Shown piece by piece: positions 27,879 to 38,043 of a stretch of 64,000 bases of DNA. The notes beneath the pieces were generated by a model, which was not told the origin of the DNA, ran no database searches, and was given only the letters and a program-made list of their open reading frames with translations. The DNA lies in contig NZ_WTYF01000004.1 of assembly GCF_009827315.1 (NCBI RefSeq), positions 1,984,001 through 2,048,000 on the forward strand, given 5' to 3'. Within the stretch, counting starts at the first letter, position 1; every line of letters starts with the position of its first letter. The DNA comes from Qipengyuania gaetbuli (GTDB lineage Bacteria > Pseudomonadota > Alphaproteobacteria > Sphingomonadales > Sphingomonadaceae). Both the position numbers and the translations under genes were made by a program.

Positions 27879-28946
27879 ATGCAGGTTCCCGCCGAACGCC
27901 TTGACCAGATTGCCAACCGCTTCGCCGAACTCGAAGCGCGTATGGCCTCGGGCCAGCTGGAAGGCGATGCCTTCGTCCAGGCGAGCCGCGACTACGCTGA
28001 GCTCGAACCCGTGGCGAAGATCGCTGCCGAGGTGAAAGCCGCACGCGAGGAGATCGAGAGCCTCGAGGAAATGCTCGCCGATCCCGAGATGAAGGCGATG
28101 GCCGAGGAAGAGCTTGCAGCCTTGCGCAAGCGCCTGCCGGAGGCGGAGCGCCAGCTCGCCATTGCCATGTTGCCGCGCGACAGTGCCGACAACAAGCCGG
28201 CCATGCTGGAAATCCGCGCAGGCACCGGCGGGGACGAGGCGGCGCTGTTCGCCGGCGATCTCTACCGCATGTACGAACGCTATGCCGCCGAGCAGGGCTG
28301 GAAGGTCGAGCCGGTCAGCATGAGCGCGTCCGAAGTCGGCGGTTTCAAGGAAATCGTCGCCAACGTCACCGGCACGGGCGTGTTCGCCAAGCTGAAGTTC
28401 GAAAGCGGCGTGCACCGCGTCCAGCGCGTGCCCGAGACGGAGAGCGGCGGGCGCATCCATACCTCCGCCGCGACGGTCGCCGTGCTGCCCGAGCCGGACG
28501 AGGTCGATGTCCAGATCGATCCGGGCGATCTCAAGATCGACGTCTACCGTGCCAGCGGCGCAGGCGGCCAGCACGTCAACACCACCGACAGTGCGGTGCG
28601 CATCACGCACCTCCCGACCAATACGGTCGTTACCTGCCAGGACGGGCGCAGCCAGCACAAGAACCGCGAGAAGGCGATGCAGGTTCTGCGCACCCGCCTC
28701 TACGATGCGCAGCGCGAGGCGACACAGGGCGCCGAGGCCGAGGCGCGCAAGGCTATGGTCGGCAGCGGGGACCGCTCCGAACGCATCCGCACCTATAATT
28801 ACCCGCAAGGCCGCGTGACCGATCACCGCATCGGGCTGACCTTGCAGAAGCTGCCCCAGATCATCGCCGGACCGGGTCTTGGCGAACTGGTGGACGCGCT
28901 GATCGCCGAGGACGAGGCCAAGCGGCTCGCCGCGATGAATGACTGA
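27879..28946 (+). CDS. prfA: Peptide chain release factor 1
   Basis: RF1 ends translation at UAA and UAG. The 355-residue protein has the GGQ peptidyl-hydrolysis motif in [15 protein letters not shown] and the PxT stop-codon-recognition motif (PET, in [14 protein letters not shown]). The GGQ glutamine is the methylation target of PrmC, encoded directly downstream with an 8-base overlap. Confidence 0.97.
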   Translation: MQVPAERLDQIANRFAELEARMASGQLEGDAFVQASRDYAELEPVAKIAAEVKAAREEIESLEEMLADPEMKAMAEEELAALRKRLPEAERQLAIAMLPRDSADNKPAMLEIRAGTGGDEAALFAGDLYRMYERYAAEQGWKVEPVSMSASEVGGFKEIVANVTGTGVFAKLKFESGVHRVQRVPETESGGRIHTSAATVAVLPEPDEVDVQIDPGDLKIDVYRASGAGGQHVNTTDSAVRITHLPTNTVVTCQDGRSQHKNREKAMQVLRTRLYDAQREATQGAEAEARKAMVGSGDRSERIRTYNYPQGRVTDHRIGLTLQKLPQIIAGPGLGELVDALIAEDEAKRLAAMND

Positions 28947-29763
28947 CACGGTCGCGGATGCAATCCGCACTGCTGCGGAAAGGCTGTCCGCGACCAGCGA
29001 TACCGCGCGTCTCGATGCGGAATTGCTGATGGCGCACGCGCTGGGCATATCGCGCTCGCGGATGCTGATCACCATGATGCGCGAGGCACCTGCACCCACT
29101 TTTGCCGAACTCGTGGAACGCCGTGCCGCGCGCGAGCCGATCGCACACATCACTGGCGAGCAGGAATTCTTCGGCCTGCCGCTGCGCGTGACTTCGGACA
29201 CGCTGGTGCCGCGCGGGGATAGCGAGGTGCTGGTCGAGGCGGCGCTGGAGTTGAAACCAGATGCCGCGCGCGTGCTCGACCTGGGCACGGGGACGGGCGC
29301 GCTGCTGCTCGCCATCCTGTCCCACTGCAAGGCGGAAGGGGTCGCGACCGACCGTTCTTCCGGCGCCCTTGCCGTGGCGCGCGACAATGCGGAGCGGCTG
29401 GGACTTGGCGCGCGCACCCGCTTCGTGGAGCGCGACTGGACGCAAGAGGGCTGGATCGACGGGCTCGGCCAGTTCGACCTCGTCGTGTCGAACCCGCCCT
29501 ATGTGGAGAACGATGCCGCGCTCGAACCCGATGTGCGCGATTACGAGCCGGCCTCCGCTCTTTTCGCCGGGCCGGAAGGGCTTGACGACTATCGCGTAAT
29601 CATCCCGGAGCTTGGCAAGCTCTTAATTCCGGGCGGTGTCACCGTCCTCGAAATCGGCGCGACTCAAGCGGATAGCGTGTCTGTCATCGCCCGCGACTCG
29701 GGCTTCGATGTGACCTTGCGCCACGACCTTGCCGGACGGCCCCGGGCACTGATTCTCAGATAA
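28939..29763 (+). CDS. prmC: Release factor glutamine methyltransferase PrmC
   Basis: PrmC methylates the GGQ glutamine of RF1 and RF2. The 274-residue protein has the SAM-binding [12 protein letters not shown] motif and the catalytic NPPY tetrapeptide in [11 protein letters not shown], with an N-terminal helical domain that recognises the release factor. The start overlaps the end of prfA by 8 bases, indicating translational coupling with its own substrate. Confidence 0.96.
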   Translation: MTDTVADAIRTAAERLSATSDTARLDAELLMAHALGISRSRMLITMMREAPAPTFAELVERRAAREPIAHITGEQEFFGLPLRVTSDTLVPRGDSEVLVEAALELKPDAARVLDLGTGTGALLLAILSHCKAEGVATDRSSGALAVARDNAERLGLGARTRFVERDWTQEGWIDGLGQFDLVVSNPPYVENDAALEPDVRDYEPASALFAGPEGLDDYRVIIPELGKLLIPGGVTVLEIGATQADSVSVIARDSGFDVTLRHDLAGRPRALILR

Positions 29764-29999
29764 GGCTTGGCAAAGGCGATTCGACGCTTTACCTCTGGCC
29801 ACAGGCCAGTGGTGTGCGAAGGACTTCGTCCCACCGGTTCCAGCTCCGACATTGCAGTTTTGGTGCGAGGCGAAAGCCCCGCATACCATGCACGAACAGG
29901 GGCACGCAGGTCGCCATAGGTCGCGTCCTGCGCAAGGGGATACGCGGCTGTATGCGGATCACAGGATCCGCGCCGCGCCAGTGATGAGGACGAATATCC
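29764..29999. other. Intergenic region prmC to DUF4167 gene
   Basis: This 236-base stretch holds no convincing gene. It contains two small inverted repeats, CTGGCC-ACA-GGCCAG near 29797 and GCGGATC/GATCCGC at 29954-29960 with 29965-29971, neither followed by a T-run. It should carry the promoter for the DUF4167 gene, but I cannot place one with confidence. Confidence 0.5.
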
Positions 30000-30623
30000 T
30001 TGAACAACAATCGCAATAACCGTCGTCGCGGTCGCGGCAACAACCGGAACCAGGGCGGGGCAAACTCGGCCAACCGGATCGACAGCCGCGCCAGGGGCAA
30101 TGCGCCCCAGCTGCTCGACAAGTACAAGAAGCTTGCCCAGGACGCCCAGCACAATGGCGACCGCGTGCAGGCCGAATACTACCTGCAGTTCGCCGACCAC
30201 TACTTCCGCGTGATCGCCGACAACAAGGCGCGCCAGGAAGAGTCCAAGGGCAAGCGCGACGACCGCTCCTCCGACGACGAGGATGATGGCGAAGACGAGG
30301 GCGACGACCGCCGCGGCAACCGCCGCCAGCGTTCGCGCCGCGACGACGACCAGCAGGGCGGCCGCGGGCGCAAGCAGCGCGACGGCAATGACGACGGCCG
30401 CGATGACCGGGACAATGACGTCGAAGGCGAAGATAAGCCCAAGAAGCGCCGCGGCCCCAAGAAGGCGCCGCGCGCCGTCGAGGGTGAACCGGGCGTCGAG
30501 GGTGAAATCGACGTGGCGGTCCTGCCGCCGGCCTTCGGCTCCAACGATGACGACAGCGACGAGAGCCCGGCTCCGCGCCGCCGTCGCCGCAAGAGCGAAG
30601 ACGCCGAAAGCGCCGTCGGCTGA
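30000..30623 (+). CDS. DUF4167 protein, basic/acidic low-complexity C-terminus
   Basis: The 207-residue product has the conserved alphaproteobacterial DUF4167 core at about residues 22-75 (NRIDSRARGNAPQLLDKYKK and AEYYLQFADHYFRV). This is preceded by an Asn/Arg/Gly-rich tail resembling an RNA-binding RGG-type sequence and followed by a long run of D/E and R/K. The start is a TTG at 30000 with GAGGA upstream; it gives the typical MNNN N-terminus of this family, and no ATG fits. The family has no established function, but composition suggests nucleic-acid or ribosome association. Confidence 0.9.
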   Translation: MNNNRNNRRRGRGNNRNQGGANSANRIDSRARGNAPQLLDKYKKLAQDAQHNGDRVQAEYYLQFADHYFRVIADNKARQEESKGKRDDRSSDDEDDGEDEGDDRRGNRRQRSRRDDDQQGGRGRKQRDGNDDGRDDRDNDVEGEDKPKKRRGPKKAPRAVEGEPGVEGEIDVAVLPPAFGSNDDDSDESPAPRRRRRKSEDAESAVG

Positions 30624-30687
30624 TCGCTCCGCGACCGGCTGACGCTTTCGCTTGCCATCGCCGCGCTTGTTCGTAACAGGCGCGGCG

Positions 30688-32283
30688 ATGGACAGTCTTA
30701 CCGGCTTGCTCACCCGCTACCCGTTCCGCAGCGCCTTCGTGCTCGGGCTGGTTGCCGCGCTCGGCTATCCGCCGCTGCATCTCTGGCCGCTGGCACTGGC
30801 CGGCATGGCGCTTTTCGTGAAGCTGCTGATCGAGCGGGACACGGCGCGCGGGGCGTTCCTCGCGGGCTGGCTGTTCGGCCTTTCGCATTTCACGCTGACC
30901 AACAACTGGATCGCGACTGCCTTCACCTTCCAGGCGGAAATGCCGGCCTGGCTTGGGTGGCTCGCCGTGCCGCTCCTGTGTCTCTATCTCGCTGTCTGGC
31001 CGGGCCTTGCCTCGCTCGGGGCATGGTTGCTCGCGCGGCGCGGGGGCATGGTCGCCTTTGCGCTCGCTTTCGGCGCGTTCTGGATCTCGGGCGAATGGTT
31101 CAAGAGCTGGATGTTCACCGGCTACGCCTGGGGACCCTTCTCGCTCGCCCTGCTTGGTGGTTGGAGCACGCCAGGCGCGGCGATCGTGCTGCCTTTCACG
31201 GGGACCTACGCCCTTTCGGGCATTGCCGTGGCGCTGAGCGGATTGCTGACATGGATGGTCACTGGCCGGCGGTGGGCCGTGCTTGGCGGTACACTCACCG
31301 TCCTCACCTTCGCCATGTTCCTGCCAGCCGGCCAAGGGCGTGAAGGCACGCTGTCGCTCACGCTCGTCCAGCCCGACCTGAAGCAGGAGGATATCGACGA
31401 TCCGTCGAAGTTCGAGGCCCAGTTCCTCACGATCGCCAGCCTCAGCGTGCCGCAGCGCGATGTCGAGAGGCGGCTCGTCCTGTGGCCCGAGAGCGGTGTG
31501 CCGGACTACCTGCGCGAAGGCTATCCGCAGCGCTACTATGACCGCATGACCGCCGCCGGCGACCCGGTCTTCGCGCGATTCCGCATTGGGCAGGCGATCG
31601 GCGAGGGCTCGCTGTTGCTGACCGGCGCCACCGATCTCGAGATCGGCGAGGTCGATGGCTACCGGCGTGCAACCGGTGCCTACAACACCATCACGCCCAT
31701 CGAGGCGGACGGCACGCTGGGCCCGCGCTACGCCAAGGCGCACCTCGTGCCCTACGGCGAATATCTCCCCATGCGTGACATTCTCGAGCCGCTCGGCCTT
31801 TCGCGGCTGGTGGCCGGCACGATCGACTTCATTCCGGGACCAGGGCCGCAGACCATCGACCTTGGCCCCTATGGCAAGGCGGGCATGCAGATCTGCTACG
31901 AGATCGTCTTCAGCGGCGAAGTGGCGGATCGGGGCGAGCGTCCCGATTACATCTTCAACCCTTCCAACGACGGCTGGTTCGGCAGCTGGGGGCCGCCCCA
32001 GCATCTTGCGCAGGCGCGGATGCGCGCAATCGAGGAGGGGCTGCCGGTGCTCCGCTCGACCACGACCGGCATCAGCGCGGTGATCGATGCGCGCGGCGTG
32101 GTGCGCGATCACATTGAACGCGCAGAAGCCGACCGTATCGATGGCTATGTCCCTCCCGCAGCTGCGCCGACGCCTTTCTCCCGGTTAGGTCACTTGCTCA
32201 CGCTGATCTGGGCGATTGCTCTGCTCGGCGGATCGCTTGTTGCCATGCGCGCCAAGGGTCGTTACCTGTCGCAAGACACATAA
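30688..32283 (+). CDS. lnt: Apolipoprotein N-acyltransferase
   Basis: Lnt adds the third acyl chain to outer-membrane lipoproteins. The 531-residue protein has an N-terminal block of membrane helices and a C-terminal periplasmic nitrilase-like domain. Its catalytic triad is in [10 protein letters not shown] (Glu), [13 protein letters not shown] (Lys) and [10 protein letters not shown] (Cys). The ATG at 30688 starts the normal sequence (MDSLTG); an upstream ATG at 30652 adds twelve unlikely residues. Its stop codon lies inside the palindrome in front of metK. Confidence 0.95.
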   Translation: MDSLTGLLTRYPFRSAFVLGLVAALGYPPLHLWPLALAGMALFVKLLIERDTARGAFLAGWLFGLSHFTLTNNWIATAFTFQAEMPAWLGWLAVPLLCLYLAVWPGLASLGAWLLARRGGMVAFALAFGAFWISGEWFKSWMFTGYAWGPFSLALLGGWSTPGAAIVLPFTGTYALSGIAVALSGLLTWMVTGRRWAVLGGTLTVLTFAMFLPAGQGREGTLSLTLVQPDLKQEDIDDPSKFEAQFLTIASLSVPQRDVERRLVLWPESGVPDYLREGYPQRYYDRMTAAGDPVFARFRIGQAIGEGSLLLTGATDLEIGEVDGYRRATGAYNTITPIEADGTLGPRYAKAHLVPYGEYLPMRDILEPLGLSRLVAGTIDFIPGPGPQTIDLGPYGKAGMQICYEIVFSGEVADRGERPDYIFNPSNDGWFGSWGPPQHLAQARMRAIEEGLPVLRSTTTGISAVIDARGVVRDHIERAEADRIDGYVPPAAAPTPFSRLGHLLTLIWAIALLGGSLVAMRAKGRYLSQDT

Positions 32284-32295
32284 AGATTTCTTTAT
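32280..32295. promoter_or_regulatory. Perfect 7-2-7 palindrome before metK, candidate SAM-cycle operator
   Basis: ATAAAGA-TT-TCTTTAT is a perfect inverted repeat in an otherwise GC-rich region. It overlaps the lnt stop and ends 20 bases before the metK start. AT-rich palindromes of this kind in front of methionine-cycle genes of alphaproteobacteria are targets of ArsR-type regulators such as SahR. That identity is an inference from memory of the motif; no regulator gene lies nearby. Confidence 0.55.
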
Positions 32296-32315
32296 ATCCA
32301 GAATCCGGGGTCTCA

Positions 32316-33554
32316 ATGCGCGCCAATTACCTGTTTACCTCCGAAAGCGTTTCGGAAGGCCACCCGGACAAGGTTTCCGACCAGATCAGCGATGCCATCG
32401 TCGACCTGATGCTGGCGAAGGACCCGGAATCGCGCGTTGCCTGCGAGACCATGACCACGACGCAGCGCGTCATTCTGTCCGGCGAGATCCGCTGCGCGCC
32501 GATGTACGACAAGCACAATCCCGCCTGGGCCGACAATGGTGGCTGGGCTCCTGGCGCGAAGGACGAAATCGAACAGGCGGTTCGCCGGACCGTGCGCGAA
32601 ATCGGCTACGAGCAGGAAGGATTCCACTGGCAGACGCTCCAGTTCGAGAACCATCTGCACGGCCAGTCGGACCACATCGCGCAGGGCGTCGATGCGAGCG
32701 GCAACAAGGACGAGGGCGCGGGCGACCAGGGCATCATGTTCGGCTTCGCCTGCGACGAGACCCCCGATTTCATGCCCGCCACGCTGGACTACAGCCACAA
32801 GATCCTCGAACGGCTGGCCGCCGACCGCAAGAGCGGCGCAGCACCCTTCCTCGAACCCGATGCGAAGAGCCAGGTCACTCTGCGCTATGAAAACGGCAAG
32901 CCGGTTGAATGCACCGCGGTCGTCGTCTCGACCCAGCATGGAAAGGGCTACCACGAGGGCGAAAAGGAAGCCGAGCTCAAGGCATATGTGAAGCAGGTCG
33001 TCGCCGACGTGCTGCCCGCCGGCTGGCTGACCGATGCGACCGAATGGCATATCAACCCCACCGGTGCGTTCGAGATCGGTGGACCCGACGGCGATGCCGG
33101 TCTTACGGGCCGCAAGATCATCGTCGATACCTATGGCGGCGCGGCTCCGCACGGCGGCGGCGCCTTCAGCGGCAAGGACCCGACCAAGGTCGACCGTTCG
33201 GCTGCCTACGTCACCCGCTACCTCGCCAAGAACATCGTGGCGGCAGGACTGGCGAAGCGCTGCACGATCCAGCTGTCCTATGCGATCGGCGTGTCGAAGC
33301 CGCTGTCGCTCTATGTCGACACGCACGGTACCAGTGCCGCAGGCGTCACCGACGAGAAGCTCGAAACCGCCATCTCGAACATCGAGAAGCTGGGCGGCCT
33401 GACGCCGCGCGGTATCCGCACGCACCTCGGGCTCAACAAGCCGATCTACCGCCAGACCGCTGCCTATGGCCATTTCGGCCGGCAGGCGGACGGCGATGCC
33501 TTCCCGTGGGAACGCACAGATCTGGTGGACGAGTTGAAGGCCGCGCTGGCCTGA
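32316..33554 (+). CDS. metK: S-adenosylmethionine synthetase
   Basis: MetK makes S-adenosylmethionine from methionine and ATP. The 412-residue protein is full length with the N-terminal [16 protein letters not shown] motif, the [18 protein letters not shown]-binding segment and the [20 protein letters not shown]-loop-like motif. The gap to lnt is only 32 bases and holds a palindrome, so metK may be both read through from lnt and controlled separately. Confidence 0.97.
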   Translation: MRANYLFTSESVSEGHPDKVSDQISDAIVDLMLAKDPESRVACETMTTTQRVILSGEIRCAPMYDKHNPAWADNGGWAPGAKDEIEQAVRRTVREIGYEQEGFHWQTLQFENHLHGQSDHIAQGVDASGNKDEGAGDQGIMFGFACDETPDFMPATLDYSHKILERLAADRKSGAAPFLEPDAKSQVTLRYENGKPVECTAVVVSTQHGKGYHEGEKEAELKAYVKQVVADVLPAGWLTDATEWHINPTGAFEIGGPDGDAGLTGRKIIVDTYGGAAPHGGGAFSGKDPTKVDRSAAYVTRYLAKNIVAAGLAKRCTIQLSYAIGVSKPLSLYVDTHGTSAAGVTDEKLETAISNIEKLGGLTPRGIRTHLGLNKPIYRQTAAYGHFGRQADGDAFPWERTDLVDELKAALA

Positions 33555-33555
33555 G

Positions 33556-34692
33556 CTAGCCGTCGCCACCCTTGCGCGGGCTCGGCCGGTCGAGCGCGAG
33601 TTCGGCGTCCGAGAAGGTGAAGGGGCTGCGCACGCCCGGCACTCCGTCTAGATCGACGCGCATCCCGCGTGCCTGCACCTGCCGGTCGGCGAAGACCTGA
33701 TCGACCGGATTGATCGGCCCTGCAGGAATCCCGGCTTCGCCGCATCTGGCGAGGAGGTCTTCCTTCTGCCACTTGGCCGTTTCGCCAGCGATCAGCGCGT
33801 CCAGTTCGCCGCGGTTGGCAAGGCGCGCCTCGTTCGAGGAAAAGCGTTCATCGCTCAGTAGGTCGTCCCGGCCCAGCAGCTTCAGCAGGCGGCGGAACAG
33901 TCCGTCATTCGCTGGCGCCAGCACCACCTCGCCATCGGCCACCGGGAAGACGCCGTAGGCGCTGACCTGAGCGTGTTCGTTCCCCATGCGCGGGGGATTG
34001 GAACCGGTGGTGAGGTAATGAAGCGCCTGGCTGGCGAGCAGGCCGACCGAGCAATCGAGCAGCGCCATGTCGACGAGTTGCCCGCGTCCCGTGCGCTCGC
34101 GCATGGCGAGGGCCGCCTGGATCCCGATGACCGAATAGAGGCCGCAGGTGAGGTCCGATATGGACACACCCATTTTCATCGGCTGGCCCTGCGGTTCCCC
34201 GGTCAAAGCCATGAAGCCGCTCATGCCCTGGATGACGAAATCATACCCCGCCTCGTGCGCGCGGGGGCCGGTCTGACCGAAGCCGGTGATCGAGCAGCAG
34301 ACGAGGCCCGCGTTTGTCTTGGCCAGTGTTTCGTAGTCGAGCCCGAATTTCGCCAGCGTCCCGGTCTTGAAATTCTCGAGCACCACGTCCGCATTCGCGG
34401 CCAGTTCGCGCACCCGGGCAAGGTCGCCGGGGTCCTTGAAATCGGCGACGATGCTGCGCTTGCCGCGATTGGTCGCGTGGTAATAGGCGGCCGAACGCTC
34501 GCCCTTGTGTTCGACCCACGGCGGTCCCCACAGACGGGTCCCGTCGCCTTCCGGGCTTTCCACCTTGATGACATCCGCGCCGAGATCGGCGAGGATCTGT
34601 CCCGCCCATGGCCCGGCGAGCACGCGGGCGAGTTCAAGCACTTTCAGGCCGGCAAGCGGGGCCTTGGGATTGCGCGGTGTATCGAGCCACAT
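33556..34692 (-). CDS. Family III CoA-transferase (CaiB/BaiF type)
   Basis: Family III CoA-transferases move CoA between carboxylates through an Asp-linked intermediate. The 378-residue protein has the N-terminal LAGLKVLELARVLAGPWAGQ and GADVIKVESPEGDGTR signatures and the catalytic aspartate in VDMALLDCSVGLLASQ. The ATG at 34692 (MWLDTPRNP) is the natural start. It converges with metK, with stops one base apart. It lies downstream of the nitronate monooxygenase gene on the same strand. The substrate is unknown. Confidence 0.9.
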   Translation of the reverse strand: MWLDTPRNPKAPLAGLKVLELARVLAGPWAGQILADLGADVIKVESPEGDGTRLWGPPWVEHKGERSAAYYHATNRGKRSIVADFKDPGDLARVRELAANADVVLENFKTGTLAKFGLDYETLAKTNAGLVCCSITGFGQTGPRAHEAGYDFVIQGMSGFMALTGEPQGQPMKMGVSISDLTCGLYSVIGIQAALAMRERTGRGQLVDMALLDCSVGLLASQALHYLTTGSNPPRMGNEHAQVSAYGVFPVADGEVVLAPANDGLFRRLLKLLGRDDLLSDERFSSNEARLANRGELDALIAGETAKWQKEDLLARCGEAGIPAGPINPVDQVFADRQVQARGMRVDLDGVPGVRSPFTFSDAELALDRPSPRKGGDG

Positions 34693-34729
34693 GCGATGCG
34701 CAGTGCTTGGCGCGCGCGCGGCGGTCAAG

Positions 34730-35869
34730 TCACTCCATGCCGACCGATGCGGCAAGGCTGCCTACGGCTTCGAGGAATTCCTCGCGGAAGTCCTGCACGA
34801 CCTGGCGGCTGGAACGGACCTGTTCGACCAGCCCGACGCCCTGGCCGACGAAATAGCTCACCAATTCATGCGCCTGCCGGTTGCCCGCCGCCGCTTCCCG
34901 CTCGATGCGGGCGAAGGCGGGCTCCGAAACCATTCCCATCAGCGGCATCGGCAGGGTCCCGGGGCCGTCTGCCGAATCCCACGCATCATGCCATGCGGTC
35001 TTCAACTGGCGTGCGGGCTTGCCGGTGCGGCTTTTGGAACGGACGGTATCGCGGCTGCGCGCGGCGATCATCCGCGCGCGGAAGGCCTCGGAAGTTTCCG
35101 CCTCGGGCGTGGCAAGCCAGATCGAGCCGGTCCATGCGCCTTGCGCCCCGGCTGCCATCATTCCGGCCATCTGCCCGCCGGTCATGATGCCGCCTGCTGC
35201 CAGCACGGGGATGTCGTGCCCGGCCCGCCTGAGCTCGCGCACGACCTCGGGGATCAGGACGAGGGTGGAAACCTCGCCGCAATGACCGCCGGCTTCCGTG
35301 CCCTGCGCGACGATGATGTCGACGCCGGCCTCGGCTTGGCGGATCGCATGTTCCTTCGCCCCGACGAGAGCCGCCACAGGCACGCCGCGCTTCTTGCCTT
35401 CCTCGATCATCGCGGGCGGCGCGATGCCGAGCGCATTCGCGATCAGCCTGATGGGATGGCGGAAGGCGACCTCCATCAAGGCGAGCCCGTTTTCAGGGGT
35501 AATTCCCATGCGTTCGCGCAGGATCGGCATCTCGTCCTCGGGCGCGATGCCGTAATGACCGAGCACCTCGTTCACGAAGCCCTGGTAAGCAGGGTCGATT
35601 GCTGCCGCGCGGGACTGGTTGTCACCAAGGTCGCGTACGCGCGGATCGACGATCTCCGGCACGAGGACGTCGACGCCGTAGGGCGCGCCGTCGACATGGG
35701 CATCGATCCAGGCGAGCTCTTCTTCGAGCTGGTCGGGACTGAACCGCGTGGCGCCCAGCACGCCGAACCCGCCGGCCTTGCTCACTGCAGCGACAACATC
35801 GCGGCAATGGCTGAAAGCGAACAGCGGGAACTCAGCCCCGGTCAGTTCGCAGACGCGGTTCATCGGCAT
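34730..35869 (-). CDS. Nitronate monooxygenase-like FMN enzyme
   Basis: The 379-residue protein belongs to the 2-nitropropane dioxygenase/nitronate monooxygenase family of FMN TIM barrels. Characteristic segments are AQGTEAGGHCGE (phosphate and FMN binding), LAAGGIMTGGQ, and an N-terminal FPLFAFSHCRDVVAAVSKAGGFG. Some members act as enoyl reductases or on other substrates, so the exact reaction is open. The start at 35869 or the ATG two codons later are both possible. It follows scoB by 71 bases on the same strand and precedes a CoA-transferase gene. Confidence 0.85.
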   Translation of the reverse strand: MPMNRVCELTGAEFPLFAFSHCRDVVAAVSKAGGFGVLGATRFSPDQLEEELAWIDAHVDGAPYGVDVLVPEIVDPRVRDLGDNQSRAAAIDPAYQGFVNEVLGHYGIAPEDEMPILRERMGITPENGLALMEVAFRHPIRLIANALGIAPPAMIEEGKKRGVPVAALVGAKEHAIRQAEAGVDIIVAQGTEAGGHCGEVSTLVLIPEVVRELRRAGHDIPVLAAGGIMTGGQMAGMMAAGAQGAWTGSIWLATPEAETSEAFRARMIAARSRDTVRSKSRTGKPARQLKTAWHDAWDSADGPGTLPMPLMGMVSEPAFARIEREAAAGNRQAHELVSYFVGQGVGLVEQVRSSRQVVQDFREEFLEAVGSLAASVGME

Positions 35870-35940
35870 CGCATTCTCCCCTCGATTACTCCCTCACAGC
35901 ATCGTGCGGGGCGAATCGGAGGCTGGCAATACCCGTTGCG

Positions 35941-36597
35941 TTAGGAAACGTAATTTGCCGTGGTTTTGGCGGCGATCTCGTCGGCCGTGATGCCCGGTGC
36001 CATCTCGATGAGACGGAACGGGCTGTCGTGGTCGGGCCGCTGGAACACGGCCAGATCGGTGATGATCATGTCGACCACGTTGCGGCCCGTCAGCGGCAGC
36101 GTGCATTCGGGAATGAACTTGGGGCTGCCGTCTTTTGCGGTGTGTTCCATCACGACGATGATCTTCTTCACGCCGGCGACGAGGTCCATCGCGCCGCCCA
36201 TGCCCTTGATCATTTTGCCCGGGATCATCCAGTTGGCGATGTCGCCATTTGCGGCCACTTCCATCGCGCCCAGCACGGTCAGGTCGATGTGCCCGCCACG
36301 GATCATGGCGAAGCTGGCGGCGCTGTCGAAATAGGCCGAATGCGCCAGTTCGCTGATGGTCTGCTTGCCGGCATTGATGAGGTCGGCGTCTTCCTCCCCT
36401 TCATAGGGAAAGGGGCCGATGCCCAGCATGCCGTTCTCGCTCTGCAGCGTGACGTGCATGCCTTCGGGGATGTGGTTTGCCACCAGCGTCGGGATGCCGA
36501 TGCCGAGGTTCACGTAATAGCCGTCCTTCAGCTCGCGCGCCGCGCGGGCGGCCATCTGGTTGCGGTCCCAGCCGGTCTTTTCTGCCGTGTCGCTCAT
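35941..36597 (-). CDS. scoB: 3-oxoacid CoA-transferase subunit B
   Basis: The beta subunit carries the catalytic glutamate of class I CoA-transferases, here in [14 protein letters not shown], within a 218-residue protein of normal length. An [16 protein letters not shown] stretch marks the N-terminal half. With subunit A it would transfer CoA from succinyl-CoA to acetoacetate or a similar 3-oxoacid. Unusually, the A subunit gene is not adjacent: two other genes lie between them, all on the same strand and nearly abutting. This start is one base past the HAD phosphatase gene. Confidence 0.94.
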   Translation of the reverse strand: MSDTAEKTGWDRNQMAARAARELKDGYYVNLGIGIPTLVANHIPEGMHVTLQSENGMLGIGPFPYEGEEDADLINAGKQTISELAHSAYFDSAASFAMIRGGHIDLTVLGAMEVAANGDIANWMIPGKMIKGMGGAMDLVAGVKKIIVVMEHTAKDGSPKFIPECTLPLTGRNVVDMIITDLAVFQRPDHDSPFRLIEMAPGITADEIAAKTTANYVS

Positions 36598-36598
36598 C

Positions 36599-37522
36599 TC
36601 AATTGCCTTCGCTCATGATTGCAGGCGCGTTGGATCGCGCGGTATCGGGGTTCCAGCGCTGGTCTTCGGCAAAGACCTCGCCGATCGTGCCCTTGATGGA
36701 ATCGCCGTAGACGGGGTTGGGCAGGGCGAACCACCCGTTGCCCCACAGCTGCGCATAGTCGCCGCGTGCGGCCAGCTGGCGGCGCGCGGCAGGCACACGG
36801 CCTTCCTCGTTGAAGACGTCGGCGAAGTCGCCGAGGTTGTCGCCTGCCAGCGCGATGACGCAGTACTTGGCTGCGATCATCTTGCGGCGACCGTCCTTCC
36901 CACCACCACCGCCATCGTCGCCGCGCAGGTACAGCGTGTCGAGGTGGACCGCCTTGCCGAGCCCCGCGACCTCGATCGCACGCGCCGCGCCTTCGGGGCT
37001 GTGCTGGCGGTTGGTGTTGAAGACCGGCGTGATGCCCGCCTCGCGCAGGCGGCGCATACCGGTGACGGCACCGGGCACGGGGCGCGCGAGCGATGCGGCG
37101 CTTTCTTCCCACTTGCGCCAGCTTTCGCTGGTGTAGCGATTGCCCTGTGCCAGCCAGTATTCGTAGCCCTGGTTGAGCAGCACGGTCTCGTCCACGTCGA
37201 AGACCACCGCGAGCGGCTTGACCCGGTCCCCGTCCATGCACGACGGTGCGGAGACGCCGCCGTCGATACCCATCGGCACGGCTTGCGGAATGCGGCGTTC
37301 GCGGGCGCGGGCGGTCGCGTAGTCTGCCAGCATCCGCCAGCTCTGGATGGAAACGGCCGCAGCTTCGCCCGATCCGTAGAGCCAGCGCATCGTGTCGGGC
37401 GCATCACTTTCGAGAGTGACGGCGGGCTTACTGGTGACAGGAGCTTCGGGCGCGGCGCCGGTCGTGGCGCAGGCCCCCAGCAGCATCGTCGAGGCGGCGA
37501 TTGCGAGGCGGAGCTTCATCAT
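36599..37522 (-). CDS. HAD-superfamily acid phosphatase lipoprotein (class B/P4-like)
   Basis: The 307-residue product has a lipoprotein signal ending in LLGAC (C18), so it is probably a membrane-anchored periplasmic enzyme. The HAD nucleophile motif is [12 protein letters not shown] later [12 protein letters not shown] segment would be motif II, and a [16 protein letters not shown] segment carries motif IV acidic residues. This matches the lipoprotein e(P4)/acid phosphatase B group, which dephosphorylates nucleotides or other monoesters. Start codons at 37522 and 37519 are both possible. It overlaps the NTF2-like gene stop and is followed one base later by scoB. Confidence 0.87.
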   Translation of the reverse strand: MMKLRLAIAASTMLLGACATTGAAPEAPVTSKPAVTLESDAPDTMRWLYGSGEAAAVSIQSWRMLADYATARARERRIPQAVPMGIDGGVSAPSCMDGDRVKPLAVVFDVDETVLLNQGYEYWLAQGNRYTSESWRKWEESAASLARPVPGAVTGMRRLREAGITPVFNTNRQHSPEGAARAIEVAGLGKAVHLDTLYLRGDDGGGGGKDGRRKMIAAKYCVIALAGDNLGDFADVFNEEGRVPAARRQLAARGDYAQLWGNGWFALPNPVYGDSIKGTIGEVFAEDQRWNPDTARSNAPAIMSEGN

Positions 37523-38043
37523 TTGCCTTCCATGTCTGCGGGAAGCGGGTTGCCGGGCGTTTCCGCCTGCCAGTAGATTGACTGCACCAGCCAGCGCCCG
37601 TCGTCCTGGCGCATCAGCTGGAACGAGTTGATGCCTCGCACCGAACCGGCGCTGCCATCCTCGTTGGTCCAGGTCCCGGCATAGGAGGACCAGGCGTGGG
37701 CGATGTCACCATAGACCTCGATCCGGTTGACCAGCGCGCTTTCGGTGAAACCGCGATCGATTAGGAACGGGCCGCTGCGTTCGATATAGTCCTCGACCGA
37801 TCCGCTCCAGAAGCCGTCGACCCGCAAGGCGGTCATCTTCGCGTCGGGCAGGAACAAGGCGCGCATCGCATCCCAGTCGCGCGGCTGGCCCACGGGGCCG
37901 GAAATGACGGCGTAAACCGCGTCCACCGCCGCGTTGATGGCAGCCTTGTCTTCTATGTTCTCGCTCATCGTGCTCTCCCCGTGATGCCCGGCGGATGCTG
38001 CCGCCGGAACCGCCAGCAGCAGGGCTGCGGCAAGCGCCCTCAT
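37519..38043 (-). CDS. Secreted NTF2-like (SnoaL-type) protein
   Basis: The 174-residue precursor has an N-terminal signal peptide (about 18 residues, ending ASA). An NTF2-like/SnoaL-type alpha+beta barrel of about 130 residues follows, with the RDWDAMRALFLPDAKM and GRWLVQSIYWQAETP segments typical of the fold. Such proteins bind or isomerise small molecules, but catalytic residues are not evident here. The start overlaps the scoA stop (ATGA) and the stop overlaps the HAD phosphatase start. Its position between the two CoA-transferase subunits is unusual. Confidence 0.83.
   Translation of the reverse strand: MRALAAALLLAVPAAASAGHHGESTMSENIEDKAAINAAVDAVYAVISGPVGQPRDWDAMRALFLPDAKMTALRVDGFWSGSVEDYIERSGPFLIDRGFTESALVNRIEVYGDIAHAWSSYAGTWTNEDGSAGSVRGINSFQLMRQDDGRWLVQSIYWQAETPGNPLPADMEGK

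Noticed and set aside
29954..29971. Hairpin GCGGATC/GATCCGC as a terminator after prmC
   Set aside because: The stem is 7 bp but is not followed by T residues on either strand.
32284..32315. SAM riboswitch in front of metK
   Set aside because: Only 32 bases lie between lnt and metK, too short for known SAM riboswitch classes, and no conserved core is visible.
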